Shown one piece after another: positions 1-7,637 of a DNA stretch of 64,000 nt (positions within the stretch are counted from its first letter, which is position 1; each line of letters starts with the position of its first letter). Under the pieces are notes generated by a model. That model had not been told where the DNA came from, ran no database searches, and was given only the letters and a program-made list of their open reading frames with translations. A program made the translations under genes and the position numbers. The stretch comes from Pseudomonadota bacterium (lineage in GTDB: Bacteria > Pseudomonadota > Gammaproteobacteria > Xanthomonadales > Xanthomonadaceae), in the NCBI GenBank assembly GCA_023386795.1, contig JAEWJB010000178.1:3069-67068 (forward strand), read 5' to 3'.

Positions 1-1391
1 GCACGCCCAGCGCGGGCATGTTCCGCTTCATGCCGCTGGAGAACGCCAACGCGGTGCTGGTGATCACGCCGCAGTCGCGCTACCTGGACCAGATCCAGCA
101 GTGGCTGGAGCGCATCGACAGCGCCGGCGGAGCGCCGCGGCTGTTCTCGTACGAGCTGAAATACATCAAAGCGCGCGAGCTGGCCGACCGACTGGCGGAA
201 GTGTTCGGCGCCAGCACGCGCGGCGGCAGCGACAACGCCTCGCTCGCGCCGGGCGCCACGTCGATGCAGTTGGGCGATACGCTGGACTCGGCGAGCCTGG
301 GGCGCGATGCCGGCAGCAGCCTGGGGTCGAACGGCAGCACCGGTTACGGCGGTGCCGGTGGCACGGGCAGCAGCGGCATCGGCACCGGTGGCGATTTCGC
401 CCTCTCGCCACGCCAGAGCGGCAACGGCAGCGTGACGCTGGAAGTGGAAGGCGACCGCGTCGGCGTCTCGGCGGTGGAGGAAACCAACACCCTGCTGGTG
501 CGTGCCTCGCCACAGGCGTGGCGCTCGATCCGCGAGGTGATCGAGAAGCTCGACACCATGCCGATGCAGGTGCACATCGAGGCGCAGGTGGCCGAAGTGA
601 AGCTCACCGGCAAGCTCAGCTACGGCGTGAACTGGTATTTCGAGAATGCCGTGGACGCGCCGGTAAGCGAAGGCGGCGCGGGCCTGCCGAGCGCACTGGG
701 GCGCAGCATCTGGGGCGATATCTCCGGCACCATCGGCAGCGGTGGCCTGGGCTGGACGTTCCTGGGCAAGAATGCGGCCGCGGTGATCTCCGCGCTCGAT
801 GAAGTCACCGACGTTCGCCTGTTGCAGACGCCGTCGGTGTTCGTGCGCAACAACGCCGAGGCGACGTTGAACGTGGGCACCAAGGTGCCGATCAACTCGG
901 TGTCGGTGAACACCGGACTGGGCTCGGACAGCACCTACAGCCAGGTGCAGTACCTGGATACCGGCGTGATCCTCAAGGTGCGGCCGCGCGTGACCCGCGA
1001 GGGCACCGTGTTCCTGGACATCGTGCAGGAGGTCAGCTCGGCCGGCGCGACGCCGGCGAGCTGTGATCCCACCAAGTCCACCTGCAATCCGCCCATCGAC
1101 ACCCGCCGCGTCCACACCGAGGCGGCGGTGCGCAGTGGCGACACCATCATGCTGGCCGGCCTGATCAGCGACCAGGACGAGAACGGCTCGTCCGGGGTGC
1201 CGTTCCTCAGCCGCCTGCCGGTGGTCGGCGCGCTGTTCGGCAAGAAGACGCAGAACGAGACGCGGCAGGAAGTCATCGTGCTGATCACCCCGACCATCGT
1301 GAAGGACGCCAACGAGGCCGTGCGGTTCAACGACGAGTACGGCCGCAAGTTCAGGACACTGGAACCGCTGTACACGCCCGCCAAGCCATGA
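1..1391 (+). CDS. gspD: Type II secretion secretin GspD/XpsD, 3' part only
   Basis: Outer-membrane secretin of the type II secretion system, the ring through which folded exoenzymes leave the periplasm. The frame is open from base 3 to the left edge, so the gene begins outside the window; about 460 C-terminal residues are visible. They hold the end of the N domains, a Gly/Ser-rich loop (about residues 98-127 counted from the Met at base 18) and the secretin core, with VPINSVSVNTG and near the end SGDTIMLAGLISD and LSRLPVVGALFG, all hallmark secretin stretches. The stop overlaps the next start as ATGA. In Xanthomonas the xps cluster is known to end with xpsD, which fits this edge position. Signal peptide and N0 domain cannot be checked. 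Confidence 0.95.
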   Translation, partial: TPSAGMFRFMPLENANAVLVITPQSRYLDQIQQWLERIDSAGGAPRLFSYELKYIKARELADRLAEVFGASTRGGSDNASLAPGATSMQLGDTLDSASLGRDAGSSLGSNGSTGYGGAGGTGSSGIGTGGDFALSPRQSGNGSVTLEVEGDRVGVSAVEETNTLLVRASPQAWRSIREVIEKLDTMPMQVHIEAQVAEVKLTGKLSYGVNWYFENAVDAPVSEGGAGLPSALGRSIWGDISGTIGSGGLGWTFLGKNAAAVISALDEVTDVRLLQTPSVFVRNNAEATLNVGTKVPINSVSVNTGLGSDSTYSQVQYLDTGVILKVRPRVTREGTVFLDIVQEVSSAGATPASCDPTKSTCNPPIDTRRVHTEAAVRSGDTIMLAGLISDQDENGSSGVPFLSRLPVVGALFGKKTQNETRQEVIVLITPTIVKDANEAVRFNDEYGRKFRTLEPLYTPAKP

Positions 1392-2245
1392 GCGGCGCCA
1401 CGCCCATCGTCCTGCTGCCGGTCGGCACCGACGACCGCGCGCTGGACGCCTGCCTCGGCGCGCTGGAGACGGGTACGCCACCCGGCACGCCGGTATGGCT
1501 GGCCGACGATGCGCAGGCCGGCCCGCGTGGCGTGGCGGTGATCGAAGCCTGGTTGGCACGGACCCGGTTGCAGGCCGATTACACGCGGCGCGAACGTCCG
1601 ATCGGCGAGGTCGCGCACCTGGACGAAATGCTCCGCGCCTGTGGCGGCGCCGACGTCGTGGTGCTGTCTTCGCAGGCGCGTCCGCTGCCCGGTTGGTTGC
1701 GCCAGTTGGAAGCATGTTTTGCCCGCGATGCCGCCATCGCCAGCGCCACGCCATGGAGCAACGCCGGCGAGGCGGCAGCGTGGCCGCGGCTGGGGGAGAT
1801 CAATCCGCTGCCGGACGATGCCGAACGCCTGGCCACCGCCTGCGCCGCGATGCCACCACTGCACCCGGAGTTGCCGGCGGCCATCTGCCACGCGGTGGCG
1901 CTGCGCGGCAGTGCGCGCCAGCGAGCCGGCGGGCTGGATGCCAGCAGCTACGGCGCGTGGTACGCCGCGTTGATCGACCTGAGCCTGCGCATGGCCGGCC
2001 TCGGCTGGCGCAATGTGCTGTGCGAGACCGCGTTCGTCGCGCGCGAGGAAGAGGGCGTGCCCGCCGATGGCGACATGGATGCACTGGCCACGCGCTGGCC
2101 AGCCTGGCATTCGCGGCTGGCGGGGTTCTTGATGGAAGACCCGCTCGCGGCGATGCGCGCGCACCTGCAACGGATCTACCAGGGCACGCCGGTCGCCATG
2201 CCGCAGCGTGACCTGTTCGGCGACTCCCGGGGGAAAGAGGAATGA
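1388..2245 (+). CDS. Degenerate family-2 glycosyltransferase-like protein
   Basis: A 285-residue protein whose central part resembles the GT2 fold: VVVLSSQARPLPGWL followed by ATPWSNAGE corresponds to the usual block in which a DxD-like NSDT is followed by xPGWL and TPxSNNxE. Here the metal- and sugar-binding Asp positions read SSQA, so the protein may be catalytically impaired or have changed function. No signal peptide or membrane segment is evident. It overlaps gspD upstream and an intact GT2 gene downstream, both by ATGA, so the three are probably co-translated. A role in glycosylating a secretion or surface component is only a guess from context. Family assignment is moderately sure; the substrate is unknown. 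Confidence 0.6.
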   Translation: MSGATPIVLLPVGTDDRALDACLGALETGTPPGTPVWLADDAQAGPRGVAVIEAWLARTRLQADYTRRERPIGEVAHLDEMLRACGGADVVVLSSQARPLPGWLRQLEACFARDAAIASATPWSNAGEAAAWPRLGEINPLPDDAERLATACAAMPPLHPELPAAICHAVALRGSARQRAGGLDASSYGAWYAALIDLSLRMAGLGWRNVLCETAFVAREEEGVPADGDMDALATRWPAWHSRLAGFLMEDPLAAMRAHLQRIYQGTPVAMPQRDLFGDSRGKEE

Positions 2246-3084
2246 ATGCAGCCATCGCCGCGGTGGTGGTGACCTACCGCAGCGCGGCCACCATCGACGA
2301 GTGCCTGTCGCGCCTGCGCGCAGCCGCCGACGTGGCCGAGATCCGCGTGGTCGACAACGATTCGGACGACGACACGCTCAACGTCGTGCAGCGCCATGCC
2401 ATCGAGGATGCGCGCGTGCACTTCATCGCCAACCCGGACAACCCCGGCTTCGCCACCGCCTGCAACCAGGGGGCGGCGGATTCGCGGGCACCGTGGCTGG
2501 TGTTCATCAACCCGGACCTGATGGTGGCGCCGGATACGTTGGCCCAGCTGCGCGCGCGCGCCGAAGCGCTGGGCAAGCCCGCGCTGCTGGGCGTGGAGCA
2601 GGTGGACGAGCACGGCGAGCCCGATGGCGCGGTGCGTCGTCGCGACCCGGACTTCGCCGCGATGCTGCGTGCCCCGCGCCGCGGCGCGCAGCTGGCCGTG
2701 CCGGCGGACCCGGCGCAGGCCCTGCAGCCGGTGGAGGCCCTGTCCGGTGCGCTGATGCTGATGCCGCGCAGCCTGTTCGATGGCATCGGGGGCTGGGACG
2801 CCGGCTACCGCCTGCATGCCGAGGACCTGGACCTGTGCCGCCGCGCTCGCCAGGCCGGCGCGACGGTGGCGGTGGCCAACGACCTGCGCGTAGTGCACTT
2901 GCGCGGTGTCTCCAGCCGCTCGCGGCCGTTCTTCGTGGAATGGCACAAGCATCGCGGGCTGTGGCGCTACTTCCGCAAGTTCGAGGCGCCGCATCGCAGC
3001 TGGCCGGTACGCGCCGGGGTGTGGCTGGCGATCTGGGCGCATGCGGCCGCCCAGGTGCCGCGCCTGATGCGCCAAGCCGGGTAG
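2242..3084 (+). CDS. Family-2 glycosyltransferase
   Basis: A 280-residue GT2 enzyme of the rhamnosyltransferase-like group, expected to move a sugar from a nucleotide-sugar donor at the cytoplasmic face. Visible features are the N-terminal AAVVVTYRSAATIDECL strand, an NPD metal-binding motif in LVFINPDLMVAP, SGALMLMPR, and the acceptor/catalytic block WDAGYRLHAEDLDLCRR with its ED pair. The start overlaps the preceding gene by ATGA and lies behind a GGGGGAAAGAGG Shine-Dalgarno. The gene ends with TAG 51 bases before pncB. Together with the degenerate GT upstream it could form a two-gene glycosylation module at the end of the type II secretion cluster; the sugar and acceptor cannot be read from sequence. 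Confidence 0.8.
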   Translation: MNAAIAAVVVTYRSAATIDECLSRLRAAADVAEIRVVDNDSDDDTLNVVQRHAIEDARVHFIANPDNPGFATACNQGAADSRAPWLVFINPDLMVAPDTLAQLRARAEALGKPALLGVEQVDEHGEPDGAVRRRDPDFAAMLRAPRRGAQLAVPADPAQALQPVEALSGALMLMPRSLFDGIGGWDAGYRLHAEDLDLCRRARQAGATVAVANDLRVVHLRGVSSRSRPFFVEWHKHRGLWRYFRKFEAPHRSWPVRAGVWLAIWAHAAAQVPRLMRQAG

Positions 3085-3123
3085 CGGCGCGGCGGGCAGG
3101 CAGCACGCACACGCCGGTCGCGC

Positions 3124-3129
3124 CATAAT
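3124..3129 (+). promoter_or_regulatory. Candidate -10 element of pncB (leaderless start)
   Basis: CATAAT lies exactly six bases before the pncB ATG. Transcription would then begin at or next to the A of the start codon. No Shine-Dalgarno precedes the ATG. A convincing -35 is not visible, which lowers confidence. Confidence 0.35.
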
Positions 3130-3135
3130 CCCCGC

Positions 3136-4320
3136 ATGATCATCACCTCGCTGCTCGACACCGACCTGTACAAATTCACCATGATGCAGGCGGTGCTGCA
3201 CCAGCACCCCGGTGCGCAGGTCGAATACCGTTTCAAGTGCCGCACGCCCGGCATCGACCTGGCGCGCTACATCGACGAGATCTCCACCGAGATCGACCTG
3301 CTGTGCGAGCTGCGCTTCCAGCCCGACGAGCTGGCCTACCTGCGCGCGATGCGCTTCATCAAGCCGGACTTCGTCGATTTCCTCGGCCTGTTCCACCTGG
3401 ACCGCAAGTACCTCACGCTGCGCCCGTCGCGCGAGGTCGAAGGGGAGATCGAGCTCATCATCCGCGGGCCGTGGCTGCACACGATCCTGTTCGAAGTGCC
3501 GCTGCTGGCGATCATCAACGAGGTGTGGTTCCGCAATACCAGCCAGCCGGATTTCGAGGAGGGCCGGCGCCGCCTGCAAGCGAAGATCGCACGGCTGGCG
3601 GCCCCCGGCTACGAGGAGTGCCGCGTGGCCGACTACGGCACCCGCCGCCGCTATTCCCGGCAGTGGCACGGCGAGATGCTGCCGCTGCTGCGCGAGGGCT
3701 GGGGCGAGCGCTTCGTGGGCACCAGCAACGTGTACTTCGCCCGCCGCTACGGCATGACCCCGCTGGGGACCATGGCCCACGAGTACCTGCAGGCCTTCCA
3801 GGCGCTGGGCCCGCGCTTGCGCGATTCGCAGGTCGCGGCACTGGAATCGTGGGCGCGCGAGTATCGCGGCGACCTGGGCATCGCGCTGTCCGACGTGGTG
3901 GGCCTGGATGCCTTCCTGCGCGACTTCGACCTGTATTTCTGCAAGCTGTTCGACGGCATGCGCCACGACTCGGGCGATCCGTTCGTGTGGGGCGAGCGCG
4001 TGCTGGACCATCTGCAGCAGCACCGCGTCGACCCGCGGAGCAAGGTGCTGGTGTTCAGCGACGGGCTGAACATCGAGAAGGTCATGCAGCTGTTCGACCA
4101 CTTCAAGGGGCGCTGCCGGCTTTCCTTCGGCGTCGGCACCCACCTGACCAACGACCTGGGCCCGGAACCGCTGCAGATCGTCATCAAGATGGTCCGCTGC
4201 AATGGACAACCGGTGGCCAAGCTGAGCGATTCGCCCGGCAAGAGCATGTGCGACGACCCCGGGTACCTGCGCTACCTGCGGCAGGTGTTCGAGGTCGAGG
4301 ACGCCCCCGAAAAGGGGTGA
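3136..4320 (+). CDS. pncB: Nicotinate phosphoribosyltransferase
   Basis: Cytoplasmic NAD-salvage enzyme making nicotinate mononucleotide from nicotinate and PRPP with ATP hydrolysis. The 394-residue protein has the usual family length. Seen in order: TDLYKFTMMQAV near the N terminus, YGTRRRYS, then GTSNVYFARRYGMTPLGT followed by MAHE, which carries the phosphorylatable His, HDSGDP, VFSDGLN and the C-terminal FGVGTHLTNDLG phosphate-binding stretch. The ATG is not preceded by a Shine-Dalgarno but by a -10-like hexamer, suggesting a leaderless message. The gene stands alone between a glycosyltransferase and the cellulose operon. Identification is secure. Confidence 0.96.
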   Translation: MIITSLLDTDLYKFTMMQAVLHQHPGAQVEYRFKCRTPGIDLARYIDEISTEIDLLCELRFQPDELAYLRAMRFIKPDFVDFLGLFHLDRKYLTLRPSREVEGEIELIIRGPWLHTILFEVPLLAIINEVWFRNTSQPDFEEGRRRLQAKIARLAAPGYEECRVADYGTRRRYSRQWHGEMLPLLREGWGERFVGTSNVYFARRYGMTPLGTMAHEYLQAFQALGPRLRDSQVAALESWAREYRGDLGIALSDVVGLDAFLRDFDLYFCKLFDGMRHDSGDPFVWGERVLDHLQQHRVDPRSKVLVFSDGLNIEKVMQLFDHFKGRCRLSFGVGTHLTNDLGPEPLQIVIKMVRCNGQPVAKLSDSPGKSMCDDPGYLRYLRQVFEVEDAPEKG

Positions 4321-4406
4321 CGCGCAGCGGCGGTTTTTGCCGCACTGCGGCCTGTCCAGGTGATTTTTCGCAAGCCGATCGGGTAAAGTGCGATCGAATT
4401 CTCAAT

Positions 4407-4419
4407 TGTGCACTGCACA
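4407..4419. promoter_or_regulatory. Palindrome upstream of the cellulose operon
   Basis: TGTGCA-C-TGCACA, two perfect 6-bp arms around one base, lies about 90 bases before bcsD in a relatively AT-rich stretch. The spacing and symmetry suit a dimeric regulator, but it is not a full match to the CRP/Clp consensus and no factor can be named. Confidence 0.35.
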
Positions 4420-4457
4420 GCGTCGTGTTTGGCACCGCGCTTGCATATGTTTGACCT

Positions 4458-4482
4458 GCACCGGGGGCATGATGCCCGGTGC
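4458..4482. other. Hairpin in the bcsD leader
   Basis: GCACCGGG and CCCGGTGC pair perfectly around a 9-base loop, ending 23 bases before the bcsD ATG. No T-run follows, so it is not a typical terminator; it may be a leader structure of the cellulose mRNA. Confidence 0.4.
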
Positions 4483-4505
4483 ACCCCACGCAGCACGGTT
4501 CCGGC

Positions 4506-4961
4506 ATGACTTCGTTCGATCCTTCAACGCTGTTTCGCGCCCGCGGCTGTTCCCGGCAGTGGCTCGGTTTCGTCCGTGCCCTGGCCGAGGAGTTCGCCGC
4601 CGAACTCCCCGACCACGAGCTGGCCACCCTGATGGCCCGGATCGGGCGTCGCTTCGCCCTGCGCCATCCCATCGGCGAATGCGTGGCGCTCGGCGAGGTC
4701 GAGGCCGCGGCCAACCGGATCTGGAGCGAGGTCGAATGGGGCCAGTGCCGCATGGAAGAGCAGGCCGGCAGCGTGGAGATCAACCACGCCGCCCCGCCGC
4801 TTGCCGTGGCCTTGACCGGCATGGACTGGAGCGACGGCTTCCTGGCGGGGGTGTACGAAGGGTGGTTCCAGCAACTGGGGATGCTGGCGGGGCTGGCGGT
4901 GAGCGCCGAGCGGCCGCCGATGCCGGACCTGCGCCGGCTGCGGCTGGCGCGGGCGGTGTAG
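4506..4961 (+). CDS. bcsD: Cellulose synthase subunit BcsD
   Basis: A 151-residue protein matching the BcsD family in length (about 155) and pattern: WLGFVRALAEEF near the N terminus, LMARIGRRFA, a central ExEAAANRIW segment followed by WGQCRM, VEINHAAPPL, and the C-terminal DGFLAGVYEGWF corresponding to the LEGxYGxW stretch of Acetobacter AcsD. In that organism BcsD forms periplasmic octamers that guide glucan chains into ordered bundles. It opens the bcs operon. An in-frame GTG at 4479 gives a longer version, but ATG 4506 starts where the family homology begins; neither has a strong Shine-Dalgarno. Sequence divergence in this family is high, hence the reserved confidence. Confidence 0.75.
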   Translation: MTSFDPSTLFRARGCSRQWLGFVRALAEEFAAELPDHELATLMARIGRRFALRHPIGECVALGEVEAAANRIWSEVEWGQCRMEEQAGSVEINHAAPPLAVALTGMDWSDGFLAGVYEGWFQQLGMLAGLAVSAERPPMPDLRRLRLARAV

Positions 4962-4988
4962 GCACGGTACAGATCATTGGGGACAGCA

Positions 4989-5411
4989 ATGAACGACAAG
5001 AACAAGCAAGTACAGGAAGAGGCCTTCGACGACGTCGACCGCCTGTTCGCCCGGCTGGGCAGCAAGGGGGCCGACGAGTACCGCGATTTCGTGCCAGGCA
5101 AGTTGCCGGCCCGCGAGCCGCGCGTCGTGGCCGCGCCCGAAGCGCCGGTCGAACCGGTGAAGGTGCCCGAAGCGAAGGCGGCGCAAGGCGCGGCCGAGCC
5201 GCCGGCATTGCCGGTGCCGCCGCCGCCCTCGCCGCCGATCCTGGCCTCGATCCGGCCGCTGCGGACCGAGACGGCACCGGTGCAGGTCCAGGTAACGCCG
5301 CGTCCGGCCGGTGCACCGGCAAACGAACTGGACGCGTTGTTCCAGCGCCTGCTGCAGGCCGATGCCGTGCCGGTGGCGGCCGGGCCGCTGCGGCGCATGT
5401 TCGGCCGCTGA
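4989..5411 (+). CDS. BcsP/BcsR-type cellulose biosynthesis accessory protein
   Basis: A 140-residue protein with three parts: a short N-terminal segment (DDVDRLFARLG...EYRDF) like the BcsR/BcsP signature, a long Pro/Ala/Val-rich linker (about residues 45-115, with PPPPSPP), and a C-terminal ELDALFQRLLQ helix followed by LRRMFGR. The repeat of a (D/E)LxxLFxRL helix at both ends suggests two docking helices joined by a flexible tether. ATG 4989 is preceded by TTGGGGACA, giving a Shine-Dalgarno; the in-frame TTG at 4977 is unlikely. It lies between bcsD and bcsA, so a role in assembling or localising the synthase is inferred. BcsR-type proteins are known to affect BcsA stability in enterobacteria; the exact subfamily here is uncertain. 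Confidence 0.6.
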   Translation: MNDKNKQVQEEAFDDVDRLFARLGSKGADEYRDFVPGKLPAREPRVVAAPEAPVEPVKVPEAKAAQGAAEPPALPVPPPPSPPILASIRPLRTETAPVQVQVTPRPAGAPANELDALFQRLLQADAVPVAAGPLRRMFGR

Positions 5412-5482
5412 TGCGGCAGGCCGGGCCCGGGTCCGGTGGACTGAAAGATCGGCGCGAGCGCGCGCCACGGATGCTGTCATAA
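5411..5482 (+). CDS. Possible 23-codon bridging ORF before bcsA
   Basis: Its ATG overlaps the stop of the preceding gene as TGATG, and its TAA is part of TAAGGA, the Shine-Dalgarno region of bcsA; bcsA starts ten bases later. The peptide begins MRQAGPG and ends RMLS, is basic and has no recognisable domain. It could serve only to carry ribosomes across the gap. Chance is not excluded. Confidence 0.25.
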   Translation: MRQAGPGSGGLKDRRERAPRMLS

Positions 5483-5492
5483 GGAACGATTG

Positions 5493-7637
5493 ATGAGTAT
5501 CGCCACCGCGCCGCGTCCCGGCACGCTGTTGCCCAGGCTCGCGACCTGGACGCTCTGGCTGCTGGGCGCGCTGCTGCTGGTGTTCGTGGTGGCGGTGCCG
5601 ATGGACGTGGCCCAGCAGATGATCTTCTCGGCCGTGTTGTTCGTGGTGGCGCTGTTCCTGCGCCGCCGCGGCGGGCGGGTGGTCGTGCTGATGATGATGG
5701 GCATGTCGCTGGCCGTGTCCTCGCGCTACATGTGGTGGCGCCTGACCGAGACGATGGGCGTGGGGGGCGTGGTCGACCTGGTGCTGGGCCTGGGCCTGGT
5801 GGGAGCCGAGCTGTACGCCTTCGTGATCCTGGTGCTGGGCTTCTTCCAGGTGCTGTGGCCGCTGAACCGCAAGCCGGTGCCGCTGCCGGCGGACCAGCGC
5901 GACTGGCCCACGGTGGACGTGTTCATCCCCACCTACAACGAGCCCCTGTCGGTGGTGCGCACCACCGTGCTGGCCGCCACGGTGATGGACTGGCCGTCGG
6001 ACAAGATCAACGTGCACGTGCTCGACGACGGCCGCCGGCCGGAGTTCCGCGAGTTCTGCGAGCAGGTGGGCGTGCACTACGTCACCCGCACCAACAACTT
6101 CCACGCCAAGGCCGGCAACATCAATGCCGCGCTGAAGAAGGCCAAGGGCGAGTACGTGGCCATCTTCGACTGCGACCACATTCCCACGCGCTCCTTCCTG
6201 CAGGTGGCGATGGGCTGGTTCCTGCGCGACCCCAAGCTGGCGGTGGTGCAGACCCCGCACTATTTCTTCTCCGCCGATCCGTTCGAGCGCAACCTCGGCA
6301 CGCACGGCAAGGTGCCCAACGAGGGCGAGCTGTTCTACGGCCTGTTGCAGGACGGCAACGACCAGTGGGACGCGACCTTCTTCTGTGGTTCGTGCACGGT
6401 GATCAAGCGCGGCCCGCTGGACGAGATTGGCGGCGTGGCGGTGGAGACGGTGACCGAGGACGCGCATACCGCGCTCAAGCTGCACCGCAAGGGCTATCGC
6501 AGCGCCTACCTGGCGATCCCGCAGGCCGCCGGCCTGGCGACGGAGAGCCTGTCGGGCCACGTGGCCCAGCGCATCCGCTGGGCGCGCGGCATGGCGCAGA
6601 TCGCGCGGTTGGACAACCCGCTGTTCGGCAAGGGCCTGCGGATCTCGCAGCGGTTGTGCTACCTCAACGCGATGCTGCACTTCTTCTACGGCCTGCCGCG
6701 CATCATCTACCTCACCGCGCCGCTGGCCTTCCTGTTCTTCGGCGCGCATGTCATCCATGCCTCGGCGCTGATGATCCTGGCCTACGCACTGCCGCACATC
6801 TTCCAGGCCAACCTGACCAACATCCGCGTGCAGGGCAAGTATCGCCACCTGCTGTGGAACGAGGTCTACGAGACCACGCTGGCGTGGTACATCCTGCGCC
6901 CCACGCTGGTGTCGTTCATCAATCCCAAGCTCGGCAAGTTCAACGTGACGCCGAAGGGTGGCCTGGTCCAGCGCGGCTATTTCGATTCGCAGATCGCCAA
7001 GCCCTACCTGTTCCTGCTGGTGCTCAACATGGCCGGCATCGCCGCCGGCATCATGCGCTGGAGCTTCGCCAGCGATGCCGGCGAGTTGCACACCATCTGG
7101 TTCAACCTCGGCTGGACGGTCTACAACATGCTCCTGCTGGGCGCGACCATCGCCACCGCCAGCGAGACGCGCCAGGTGCGCCGCTCGCACCGCGTGCCGC
7201 TGGATGCACCGGTGAGCGTGCGCCTGCCCGACGGCACGCTGCTGGAAGGCCGGACGATCAACTTCTCCACCGGCGGCATGGCGATCCGGCTGGACCAGCC
7301 GCAGCCGATCGAACCGGGCCTGGGCGTGCAGATCGGCCTGCGCCACCGTGGCGTGGAGCAGCCGCTGCCGGCCATCGTGCGGCACGACCGCGACGGCCAG
7401 ATCAGCATCGAATTCGCGCAGATGGACCTGGAGCAGGAGCGCTGGCTGGTCGCCTGCACGTTCGCGCGCGCCGACCTGTGGTTGGGCCAATGGGGCCAGC
7501 ACGATCGCGATTCGTTCCTGCGTTCGGTCGGCCAGGTGCTCGGGGCGAGCATGCGCGGCTTCCGTCGCCTCGGCCAGCACAGCCTGAGCAGCCTGCGGCG
7601 CGGCTTCAAGCCCGTCGGCCATGAAGAGGGCGCGTGA
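5493..7637 (+). CDS. bcsA: Cellulose synthase catalytic subunit BcsA
   Basis: Inner-membrane processive GT2 enzyme polymerising UDP-glucose into beta-1,4-glucan and threading it through its own channel. The 714-residue protein shows hydrophobic segments at the N terminus (about 13-35, 55-70, 95-115), the catalytic series DDGRRPEF (about 177), DCDH (about 226), TED (about 321) and QRIRW (about 359), further membrane segments, and a C-terminal PilZ domain with RRSHR (about 563) and NFSTGGM, the RxxxR and D/NxSxxG motifs that bind cyclic di-GMP. It should therefore be activated by c-di-GMP. Start ATG 5493 follows TAAGGA. It is shorter than E. coli BcsA (872) because the extra N-terminal region is absent. 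It overlaps bcsB. Confidence 0.97.
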   Translation: MSIATAPRPGTLLPRLATWTLWLLGALLLVFVVAVPMDVAQQMIFSAVLFVVALFLRRRGGRVVVLMMMGMSLAVSSRYMWWRLTETMGVGGVVDLVLGLGLVGAELYAFVILVLGFFQVLWPLNRKPVPLPADQRDWPTVDVFIPTYNEPLSVVRTTVLAATVMDWPSDKINVHVLDDGRRPEFREFCEQVGVHYVTRTNNFHAKAGNINAALKKAKGEYVAIFDCDHIPTRSFLQVAMGWFLRDPKLAVVQTPHYFFSADPFERNLGTHGKVPNEGELFYGLLQDGNDQWDATFFCGSCTVIKRGPLDEIGGVAVETVTEDAHTALKLHRKGYRSAYLAIPQAAGLATESLSGHVAQRIRWARGMAQIARLDNPLFGKGLRISQRLCYLNAMLHFFYGLPRIIYLTAPLAFLFFGAHVIHASALMILAYALPHIFQANLTNIRVQGKYRHLLWNEVYETTLAWYILRPTLVSFINPKLGKFNVTPKGGLVQRGYFDSQIAKPYLFLLVLNMAGIAAGIMRWSFASDAGELHTIWFNLGWTVYNMLLLGATIATASETRQVRRSHRVPLDAPVSVRLPDGTLLEGRTINFSTGGMAIRLDQPQPIEPGLGVQIGLRHRGVEQPLPAIVRHDRDGQISIEFAQMDLEQERWLVACTFARADLWLGQWGQHDRDSFLRSVGQVLGASMRGFRRLGQHSLSSLRRGFKPVGHEEGA

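Noticed and set aside
2176..4209. Minus-strand open frame of 677 codons opposite the GT2 gene and pncB.
   Set aside because: Antisense shadow; crosses an intergenic region and shows no protein family pattern.
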